12,689 nt of DNA from contig DDWY01000090.1 of assembly GCA_002347705.1 (NCBI GenBank), positions 1 to 12,689 on the forward strand, given 5' to 3'. The stretch comes from Anaerolineaceae bacterium UBA2274. Its GTDB lineage: Bacteria > Chloroflexota > Anaerolineae > Anaerolineales > Anaerolineaceae. The position numbers and the translations under genes were made by a program. Numbering within the stretch: position 1 is the stretch's first letter; every line of letters begins with the position of its first letter. The notes below the pieces were generated by a model. That model saw nothing but the letters and a program-made list of their open reading frames with translations. It did no database searches and was not told where the DNA came from. This document shows, one piece after another, positions 1 to 5,173 of the stretch.

Positions 1-761
1 CTGCAACAGGCGTAATGCCACACGCTATCAAAACCGAGCATGCTTACTTCACCGTCGTAATGAATCCCAATCTCTTCGTTCTTGGAGAAGAAATAAAACG
101 GCTTATCATCCAGGGGTTGAAAACCAAAGCTTTCATCGTAGCTATATTGCTCATTGAGCGAGACACCATTCAAAAAAATCTCGCCCTTTGCATAGCTGGC
201 TATATTGTTGTCATCATCTTCATTATCAGTGTGTGCCACTTCAACGTACCAGTCATTGCCTATCACCCAGGTCCCCCGCAGGTTGTTCACCGGGCCGGGG
301 TCCCCACAATCGATGGAAAGCACTTCTTCATCATCGAGTTTGACGACCACGAGCATTTTTTCATCAACAAATTTTTCAGCAGCTGTCAACTGACGGCCAT
401 TGACTGGTGGCGGAGAGAAAGGTTGTGCAAATACGTCCCGCAGCGGGCGGCGGTTTTTGAGGATTTCGCTGGAAGGTCCAGCTGTGGTGTTAAATGTCCT
501 ACCTTCATCTGGTCGTGGTTGAAACATGGCGAACTCATAGACTTCCATGGTCAGGTCGCCTATTTGGGCAACTATAGGACCAGGAACATGAGTAGGAGTC
601 GTGATAATTCGATTCATATCGCTGCCTGCAGTCTCTGTCACTGGGATTGAGGTCGGGAGAAGGGTCTGGGTAGGTTGAATGTCGGGGATTTGCGTGACGA
701 CACAGGCTGATAACAAGAGCAAGGGAACAAATAAGCAGTACAAATTCCGTTTTGTTTTCAT
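1..761 (-). CDS. Putative lipoprotein of unknown family, 3' end outside the window
   Basis: Start ATG is the complement of 759-761, preceded by GAAAGGAAG as Shine-Dalgarno. I translated the frame by hand and it stays open for 253 codons to the left edge, so the C-terminus is missing. It begins MKTKRNLYC, has a hydrophobic stretch and an LLSAC lipobox with Cys20, so it is probably lipidated and surface-anchored. A Pro/Thr-rich spacer follows, then a domain with the phrases GPSSEILKNRRPLRDV, DWYVEVAHT, SYDESFGFQPLDDKPFYFF, SMLGFD and HYACC. All recur in the complete paralogue at 1062-2615, which lies directly upstream in the same orientation. In the paralogue this domain occurs twice. Whether this copy also has a second repeat cannot be seen. 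No enzymatic motif is recognised. The gene is clearly real, given its conservation with the paralogue; its function is unknown. Confidence 0.88.
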   Translation of the reverse strand, partial: MKTKRNLYCLFVPLLLLSACVVTQIPDIQPTQTLLPTSIPVTETAGSDMNRIITTPTHVPGPIVAQIGDLTMEVYEFAMFQPRPDEGRTFNTTAGPSSEILKNRRPLRDVFAQPFSPPPVNGRQLTAAEKFVDEKMLVVVKLDDEEVLSIDCGDPGPVNNLRGTWVIGNDWYVEVAHTDNEDDDNNIASYAKGEIFLNGVSLNEQYSYDESFGFQPLDDKPFYFFSKNEEIGIHYDGEVSMLGFDSVWHYACC

Positions 762-805
762 CGTTTCTTCCTTTCAGTTCGGAATAGGTGAACACCGATG
801 CTTTG

Positions 806-811
806 ATTGTA
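806..811 (-). promoter_or_regulatory. Candidate -10 box of the left lipoprotein gene
   Basis: On the minus strand this reads TACAAT, about 45 bp upstream of the start codon at 761. The matching position upstream of the paralogue (2660-2665) reads TAAAAT, in the same surrounding context: GTTGTG, three bases, then the box, then TCGGnGTnCACC. Conservation between the two copies supports a shared promoter. No good -35 hexamer is visible at 17 bp. Confidence 0.4.
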
Positions 812-891
812 ATACACAACAGAAACCCTGATCGTACCGACGTCCTCAACGAGCACGGGGGTTAGCAGAAGGCTCCCAGCTTTGTGTGGCA

Positions 892-913
892 AAAATGACC
901 CGTCGGTCAATTT
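892..913. repeat. Operator-like inverted repeat
   Basis: The core TGACC-CGTC-GGTCA is a perfect 5-bp inverted repeat. Outside it, one mismatched pair is followed by three further matches (AAA against TTT), so 8 of 9 pairs match around a 4-bp centre. It lies about 130 bp upstream of the left lipoprotein start. The size and symmetry fit a dimeric regulator's site, but no regulator gene is in the window. Confidence 0.35.
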
Positions 914-1012
914 GCGTGCTCTGTCCGGAGACCAGCGCAATCTAGCAATCCGATCGGGTGGTCTGTACCCATCGGGTAGGCTTCGCACTCATGAGACCTT
1001 TGCGAGCAGAAA

Positions 1013-1048
1013 GAGACATTTGGGGTAATTCGTGAGAGACATTTGAGG
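1013..1048. repeat. Pair of 13-bp direct repeats spaced 23 bp apart
   Basis: GAGACATTTGGGG (1013-1025) and GAGACATTTGAGG (1036-1048) differ at one position. They lie just downstream of the stop codon of the 517-aa lipoprotein gene. Direct repeats of this spacing are typical of protein-binding sites or of transposon ends. No transposase remains nearby. Confidence 0.45.
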
Positions 1049-1061
1049 TCGCAATCTTTCC

Positions 1062-2615
1062 TTACTCAAACACACCCGCTTCGACGTAATAGCGCTTACC
1101 CTCACGGCTGGCGAAGAAGGCAACCATGTTCTCGTAATGCCATGGGTTGTAGAGGCTAAAACCGCAGCAATAGTGGTGGGCAACTTCATCAAAACCGAGC
1201 ATTACTTCCTCCTCGGCGTAGTTTAATCCAAACTCCCCATCTTTTTTGAAGAAGTAGAAGGGCTCGCCGGCTAAGATCTGGAAACCGAATGTTTCGTCGT
1301 AACCAAACAACTGGCTGAGCGAATCACCACTCCTAAAAATTTCCCCCAGGGTGATGCCTTTGAAGATATTTCCATCAGTTTCATACGCGACATGCGCCAT
1401 CTCCATGTACCAGTGCTCCCCATGCACCCAAACGCCAAAAACCGGGTCCATAACGGCAGGATGTGTCAAATCTCCTGCGGGAACACTCAGGATGATTTCG
1501 TCATCCAGCCTGACTTCCACCTTCGCGTCTGTTAGGGTATCAATGTTGGTAGCCGCGGTAAGAAATTTTCCCTGGAATAGCGGTGCAGCCTGGTATTGAA
1601 CCAAATCCTTGCGTTCCGTTTCATGACGCTTCATAACCCAACCCGGCAGAGAACCAGTCGGTCGGGATTGATGGTGCTCTTCGTCTGGCCAGGAACCATC
1701 CTGCAGCTCGAAAGCCTCAATGGTGAGACCCGCCCCGGAAAGGTCCAACATCTCCAGATTGAAGTCTGAAAAGAGACCCAACTCAATGTAGTAATTCCTC
1801 AATCCTTTGCTGGCAAAAAATGTAACCATGTTCAGATAAGCCCTGGGGTTAAAAATCCCTGCACTGCAACAGGCGTAATGTGAAATGTGGTCAAAGCCAA
1901 GCATGCTGTCTTCACCGGCATAGTTGATGCCAATCTCACCGTCTTTTAAGAAGAAGAAAAAAGGCTTATCGTCGAGCGGTTGAAAGCCGAACGTTTCTTC
2001 ATAGCCGTATTGCTCGTTGAGCGAGATTCCATTCTTAAAAACTTCTCCGCGTATGTCAATCGGAGTATCAGGAACAGTGGCAAGGCTTGTGTGTGCCACC
2101 TCTACGTACCAATCCTCACTGATCACCCACAAGCCATGAAGATTATTCAGTGGGGTGCCAACGCCGACATTAACAGAAAGCACTTCTTCGTCGCCCAGGC
2201 TGACTGTTATGATTACCTCGCCGTCAATTTCTTGTCGCACAGCTTTCAATTGCTGTCCGTTGAGTGGTGGCGGCGAGAAGGGTCTGTGCATGACATCACG
2301 CAATGGACGACGGGTTTTGAGGATTTCACTGGAGGGTCCGAATGTTGTTACAAAGTCATAGCTATCGGTTGGTCTTATCTTGATCCGTTCATAGACTTCC
2401 ATGGTCAGATCACCCAATTGGACAACCTCTGGTCCGCTGACCTCGCCTGGCGTTGGATCGGTGGTCGTTGGGCTATCATCAGAGGGTTCTGTAATGGGAG
2501 GTGCAATCGGAAGCAGGGCTTGAGTTGGGGTTGGGTCAGGAGCCTGGATTGGTACGCAGGCGGAAAGCAAGACAGTTATTAAAACTGCATAAATGTAAGG
2601 TTTTTTTGTTTTCAT
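1062..2615 (-). CDS. Putative lipoprotein with two tandem copies of an unknown ~225-aa domain
   Basis: 517 aa. The ATG at 2615 has GAAAGGAAGG as Shine-Dalgarno. Residues 1-20 form a lipoprotein signal peptide (MKTKK, hydrophobic core, LLSAC with Cys20). Residues 21-60 are a Pro/Thr/Asp-rich spacer. Repeat 1 (about 61-283) and repeat 2 (about 286-517) align along their length: DLTMEVYE/GLTIEAFE, DWYVEVAHT/HWYMEMAHV, YEETFGFQPLDDKPFFFF/YDETFGFQILAGEPFYFF, KDGEIGINYAGEDSMLGFD/KDGEFGLNYAEEEVMLGFD, HYACC/HYCC, and NMVTFFAS...YYIELGLF/NMVAFFAS...YYVEAGVF. Each repeat keeps a paired-cysteine motif, which might form a disulfide or bind metal. I do not recognise the family and see no catalytic signature. 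An extracytoplasmic binding or structural role is an inference. The paralogue at 1-761 follows in the same direction. Confidence 0.93.
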   Translation of the reverse strand: MKTKKPYIYAVLITVLLSACVPIQAPDPTPTQALLPIAPPITEPSDDSPTTTDPTPGEVSGPEVVQLGDLTMEVYERIKIRPTDSYDFVTTFGPSSEILKTRRPLRDVMHRPFSPPPLNGQQLKAVRQEIDGEVIITVSLGDEEVLSVNVGVGTPLNNLHGLWVISEDWYVEVAHTSLATVPDTPIDIRGEVFKNGISLNEQYGYEETFGFQPLDDKPFFFFLKDGEIGINYAGEDSMLGFDHISHYACCSAGIFNPRAYLNMVTFFASKGLRNYYIELGLFSDFNLEMLDLSGAGLTIEAFELQDGSWPDEEHHQSRPTGSLPGWVMKRHETERKDLVQYQAAPLFQGKFLTAATNIDTLTDAKVEVRLDDEIILSVPAGDLTHPAVMDPVFGVWVHGEHWYMEMAHVAYETDGNIFKGITLGEIFRSGDSLSQLFGYDETFGFQILAGEPFYFFKKDGEFGLNYAEEEVMLGFDEVAHHYCCGFSLYNPWHYENMVAFFASREGKRYYVEAGVFE

Positions 2616-2659
2616 CGTTCCTTCCTTTCAGTACGAGATTGGTGGACGCCGACTAATTA

Positions 2660-2665
2660 ATTTTA
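2660..2665 (-). promoter_or_regulatory. Candidate -10 box of the 517-aa lipoprotein gene
   Basis: Minus-strand TAAAAT about 45 bp upstream of the start at 2615. It aligns with TACAAT upstream of the paralogue in a conserved context, which is the main support. A TTTAAA lies upstream at roughly -35 distance, but it is a poor match to TTGACA. Confidence 0.4.
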
Positions 2666-2856
2666 CTGCACAACGCCATCCTCATTTAAAAAGGGAAAAT
2701 GCCGGGCTAATTGGAAATTTTCAGCCCAAAGATTGTGCTGATGATGGATGGGTAACCAGGCAAAGGGTAAAATTGTTCTATCAGAGCAGATTGGATACCG
2801 CTAAGGCAAGAATGACCTCCCCCGCTGACATGATGACGTGCCCAAATAGGTTTAGT

Positions 2857-2888
2857 GGCGGGAGCAAGCCCCCGCCGTACGGGGTAAG
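2857..2888. repeat. REP-like palindromic repeat, copy 1
   Basis: A 32-bp unit starting GGCGGGAGCAAG and ending in a GTACGGGGTAAG tail. The arms GGCGGG and CCCGCC (2857-2862 and 2871-2876) pair perfectly around an 8-nt loop. It matches the unit at 2974-3005 with two differences. This is the layout of interspersed extragenic palindromes, which are usually multi-copy in a genome. Confidence 0.7.
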
Positions 2889-2973
2889 CCTTCTCGGGAG
2901 CAGATTCTTGTCCGGGGCTTCAGTCCATCCGCAATGCCGGCACAATGATAAATATGCGGTGGGAGCAAGCCAC

Positions 2974-3005
2974 GGCGGGAGCAAGCCCCCGCCGTACGAG
3001 GTGAG
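2974..3005. repeat. REP-like palindromic repeat, copy 2
   Basis: Same 32-bp unit as 2857-2888 in the same orientation, with a GTACGAGGTGAG tail. A partial unit, GTGGGAGCAAGCCA at 2959-2972, lies immediately before it, so copy 2 looks like the end of a decayed tandem pair. Confidence 0.7.
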
Positions 3006-3052
3006 TCTCTCCGTTCTTACTGAACAATAAAAATGACGGCATAGGGTCGTAC

Positions 3053-3058
3053 TATAAT
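3053..3058 (+). promoter_or_regulatory. -10 box of the msrA promoter
   Basis: A perfect TATAAT 24 bp upstream of the msrA start codon, giving a short leader of about 15-20 nt. I see no good -35 hexamer at the correct distance. The nearest partial match, ATGACG at 3033-3038, is too close. Confidence 0.5.
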
Positions 3059-3082
3059 TAAAACTAAGATTGGAAGAACAAC

Positions 3083-3589
3083 ATGACAACTAAGATTCAA
3101 ACCGACGAATTAGTCCTTGCCGGCGGTTGTTTCTGGGGGATGGAGGAACTCTTCCGCCGTCTGCCTGGCGTACTGGACACCGAAGCTGGTTACACTGGCG
3201 GAGAGAATGACCACCCCACCTACCGCAACCACCCCGGGCATGCGGAAGCGCTCAAACTCGTCTTTGACCCACAGCAAACCGATCTCCCGCATCTGCTGGA
3301 TTTCTTTTTCCGCATGCACGACCCCACCACACTCAACCGCCAGGGCAATGACATCGGCACCTCTTACCGCTCCGCTATCTTTTATGCCGACGAAGCTCAG
3401 AAACTCGCAGCCAAACAGATTATCGCTAAAGTCAATCAAAGTGGCGTCTGGAAGCGACCGGTGGTGACCACGCTCGAGCCGCTTGGCACCTTCTGGGTGG
3501 CTGAAGATTATCACCAGGATTATCTGCAAAAGTTGCCCAATGGCTACACCTGCCATTTCATCCGGCCTATTCCAAGTTTTCTGGATTAG
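3083..3589 (+). CDS. msrA: Peptide-methionine (S)-S-oxide reductase MsrA
   Basis: 168 aa, the usual size for a single-domain MsrA. It reduces the S-epimer of methionine sulfoxide in proteins and free methionine sulfoxide, normally recharged by thioredoxin. The sequence shows the active-site motif GCFWGME at 15-21 with catalytic Cys16 and Glu21, GYTGG at 36-40, GHAEAL at 52-57, HDPTTLNRQGND at 79-90 and YRSAIFY at 95-101. AEDYHQDYL follows near 140-148. A C-terminal Cys157 (NGYTCHF) is the likely resolving cysteine. Ser94 stands where many family members have Gln (GTQYRS). There is no signal peptide, so it is probably cytoplasmic. The start ATG has GGAAGA at 3072-3077 as Shine-Dalgarno, spaced 5 nt. 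A membrane protein gene starts 22 bp downstream and is probably co-transcribed. Confidence 0.97.
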   Translation: MTTKIQTDELVLAGGCFWGMEELFRRLPGVLDTEAGYTGGENDHPTYRNHPGHAEALKLVFDPQQTDLPHLLDFFFRMHDPTTLNRQGNDIGTSYRSAIFYADEAQKLAAKQIIAKVNQSGVWKRPVVTTLEPLGTFWVAEDYHQDYLQKLPNGYTCHFIRPIPSFLD

Positions 3590-3611
3590 GTTCGCTAAAA
3601 AGGGGTCTGAT

Positions 3612-3920
3612 ATGCAGAAACAGCCTTCAGCACCACCCGAAAGTAAAGTACGCAATTACCTGAAAATGCTCAAAGTATATGGTCTGATCGCGTTAGGGAT
3701 CGTTTTGCTCTTCACTGGCGGGGGTTTTGTGACTGGCGGAGTGCCCGGTCTGCTCAATGGTCTGAATTTGGGGCTCATTGTCAGTGCTGTTGGGCTGCCT
3801 TTTTTGGGAATTGTGGTCAGCATCACCTACTGGAGCGAATTTGCGGGAAGGTGGGGGGAGGAAAAGTACAAAGAGCAATTGGAAAGCAAGCCTGATGATA
3901 AAAATAATCAGAACAAGTAA
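3612..3920 (+). CDS. Small two-helix membrane protein of unknown function
   Basis: 102 aa from the ATG at 3612, with AGGGG about 6-10 nt upstream. The frame is open back to 3483, but that part overlaps the end of msrA and lacks a ribosome-binding site, so I reject the longer start. The protein has a hydrophilic, Pro/Ser-containing N-terminus, a first membrane segment near residues 20-42, a Gly-rich turn (TGGVPGLLNG), a second segment near 52-74 and a charged C-terminal tail (WGEEKYKEQLESKPDDKNNQNK, shown here only to its composition: Lys, Glu, Asp, Asn). I recognise no family. It lies between msrA (22 bp) and a lipoprotein gene (35 bp), so an envelope role is plausible but inferred. Confidence 0.75.
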   Translation: MQKQPSAPPESKVRNYLKMLKVYGLIALGIVLLFTGGGFVTGGVPGLLNGLNLGLIVSAVGLPFLGIVVSITYWSEFAGRWGEEKYKEQLESKPDDKNNQNK

Positions 3921-3955
3921 TGTAATTAGATAAGCCAAGAAATGAGAGGTTGGCA

Positions 3956-4963
3956 ATGAAAAATAGTCTAATTCTCCTAATTGTGATATTTGCGCTTGGT
4001 CTGAGCGCTTGCGTGCCTACGGCTGAAATCCCTCCCACAGCAATCCCTCCAGTCGAAATCAGTCCCGAACCCACCAGCCTGCCTGCCACGGAGCCCCCCA
4101 CCGCGGAGCCTCCCACCGCAGAGCCGCAGCCTACGCTGGAACCCACGGTAGAGGCGGTAACTCCTGCTTCCAATCTTTATGCTTATGCCAAGGAATCTCA
4201 GATTTTCCTCCTCAACCCCGCGGACTTTTCAGTGGTGAGGATGGGTGATTCCAACCACCCCATTGGTTATGCCTCTGATTGCTGGCTAAGTTCTCCGCGT
4301 CTCTCGCTGGATGGACACTACCTTGCTTTTGAAGCCCGCTGTGTGAACGCTTTTGTTGTGTATGACCTGCAGCAAAACAACAAAATCGCGGAGATTGTAA
4401 AAGCATCCGATCCTGAAATCCTCGGCGACACTCTGCTCGGTTGGGCAGAAAATGGGCGGCTTTACTATACCCGTATGGTTGGTGGCTGCAGCTTTGATCC
4501 CGAACTCATAGGTCCGGAAAGAATGGAAGTTTACTCCTACGAACCCGTATCAGGCAGCACGCGTTATGAATTTGACCTGCCCAAGGTCGATGCCGCCTCA
4601 CATGCCTACAGCATCGGTATCATTATTGACCCCCAGGCAGAGCATGTCATTGCCTGGAATGCCGCTTGTTCGGTGGGGCTTGGCACTCGTTTCCTTTTGA
4701 CTACCAACACCGGAGATTACGAGATTTCCCCAAATAGCTGGCCGGCAAGTTTCGGCGACCTGAGCGGACATTATTCAGCCTTCCCCGCGGAGCAGTTTGT
4801 GTTTGGGGCGGATGGTGGAAAACTTTTCGTTCTCAAAGACCCTCAACTCGAATGGGATCCCAACTCAAGGCTGATGTTCCTTGCCCCCGGTGCAAGCCAG
4901 GCGCAGCAGATCGACTCGGGCAGTTTCAATGAACTGGTCAGCCAGGCGCCTTTGGTGAATTAG
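3956..4963 (+). CDS. Putative lipoprotein with TolB/PD40-like repeat features
   Basis: 335 aa from the ATG at 3956, which has GAGAGG (3944-3949) six bases upstream. An in-frame TTG two codons earlier is too close to that site. Residues 1-19 are a lipoprotein signal peptide ending LSAC with Cys19. Residues 20-70 are a Pro/Thr/Glu-rich spacer with short repeats of TEPPTAEPPTAEP type. The remaining domain looks like a beta-propeller: SPRLSLDGHYLAFEA at 113-127 resembles the SPDGxxLAF strand motif of TolB/PD40 repeats, followed by VYDL, LYYTR and similar strands. Four further cysteines (109, 129, 178, 238) could form disulfides outside the membrane. Ligand and function are unknown. The spacing suggests co-transcription with msrA and the small membrane protein. 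Confidence 0.88.
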   Translation: MKNSLILLIVIFALGLSACVPTAEIPPTAIPPVEISPEPTSLPATEPPTAEPPTAEPQPTLEPTVEAVTPASNLYAYAKESQIFLLNPADFSVVRMGDSNHPIGYASDCWLSSPRLSLDGHYLAFEARCVNAFVVYDLQQNNKIAEIVKASDPEILGDTLLGWAENGRLYYTRMVGGCSFDPELIGPERMEVYSYEPVSGSTRYEFDLPKVDAASHAYSIGIIIDPQAEHVIAWNAACSVGLGTRFLLTTNTGDYEISPNSWPASFGDLSGHYSAFPAEQFVFGADGGKLFVLKDPQLEWDPNSRLMFLAPGASQAQQIDSGSFNELVSQAPLVN

Positions 4964-5020
4964 AGCTTTATTAATATTTCATCATAAGTCTTCCACAGCC
5001 AGCAAAGTGACTGGATATTT

Positions 5021-5029
5021 TGGTATACT
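5021..5029 (+). promoter_or_regulatory. Extended -10 promoter of the clpC gene string
   Basis: TGGTATACT is a TGn extended -10 with TATACT at 5024-5029. No clear -35 hexamer lies at 17 bp, which fits extended -10 promoters. The predicted transcript start near 5036 falls right at the first inverted repeat, about 140 nt before the clpC start. Confidence 0.5.
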
Positions 5030-5173
5030 CCAATTACCGGAAACTGTATTTCCGGGATATTGTGAACCCTCTTTTTGGGGTTCCCCCGTCTGATTTCCCC
5101 TGCCAAAATCGAACACCGGGACTACCAAGGCAGGATTTGCCTGACAAGGCTATGAAAGGTTTTGAGGTTTACT
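5030..5173 (+). promoter_or_regulatory. Structured clpC leader with three inverted repeats
   Basis: Three inverted repeats lie in this ~140-nt leader. CCGGAAA/TTTCCGG (5037-5043 and 5049-5055) is 7 bp with a 5-nt loop. GAACCC/GGGTTC (5064-5069 and 5078-5083) is 6 bp with an 8-nt T-rich loop. AGGCA/TGCCT (5128-5132 and 5138-5142) is 5 bp. The first sits at the predicted transcript start, where a repressor could bind as DNA or the mRNA could fold. No CtsR heptad repeat and no CIRCE element is present. None of the hairpins is followed by a T-tract, so they are not evident terminators. Confidence 0.45.

Larger units (their letters stand above)
762..1061. other. 300-bp intergenic region between the two lipoprotein paralogues
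   Basis: No convincing gene. About the first 65 bp (762-826) resemble the region upstream of the paralogue and hold the probable promoter. At 892-913 there is an operator-like near-palindrome. At 1013-1025 and 1036-1048 there are two copies of GAGACATTTGRGG. No intrinsic terminator is visible after the stop codon of the 517-aa lipoprotein gene (1062), so read-through from that gene into the left gene is possible. A 76-codon minus-strand frame here has no recognisable product. Confidence 0.6.
2616..3082. other. 467-bp divergent intergenic region
   Basis: It separates the minus-strand lipoprotein genes from the plus-strand msrA group. It holds the lipoprotein promoter (near 2660), two GC-rich palindromic repeats (2857-2888 and 2974-3005) with a degenerate third unit near 2959-2972, and the msrA promoter (near 3053). 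Frames open on both strands here run through the repeats and give low-complexity Gly/Pro/Leu peptides. I take these as non-coding. Confidence 0.65.

Noticed and set aside
15..650. Open plus-strand frame of 211 codons
   Set aside because: It lies antisense to the left lipoprotein gene, whose frame has lipobox and paralogue support. A similar antisense frame appears opposite the paralogue (1980-2582), as expected from shared codon pattern.
758..988. Minus-strand 76-codon frame between the lipoprotein genes
   Set aside because: It has no recognisable domain and no clear ribosome-binding site, and it overlaps the conserved promoter region of the left gene.
2781..3089. Minus-strand 102-codon frame and plus-strand frame 2773-3030
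   Set aside because: Both read through the palindromic repeats and yield repeated YGGGLLPP or GGSKPPPY peptides, a hallmark of spurious frames over intergenic repeats.
3483..3611. Longer start for the small membrane protein
   Set aside because: It would overlap the end of msrA by about 100 bp with no Shine-Dalgarno. The ATG at 3612 has AGGGG and gives a clean two-helix protein.
5064..5083. Intrinsic terminator in the clpC leader
   Set aside because: The T-rich stretch is in the loop, not after the stem, and the stem is followed by CCCCG rather than T residues.
5162..5173. TTG at 5162 as the clpC start
   Set aside because: The best ribosome-binding site (GAGG, 5164-5167) lies inside this extension, so it cannot serve this start.
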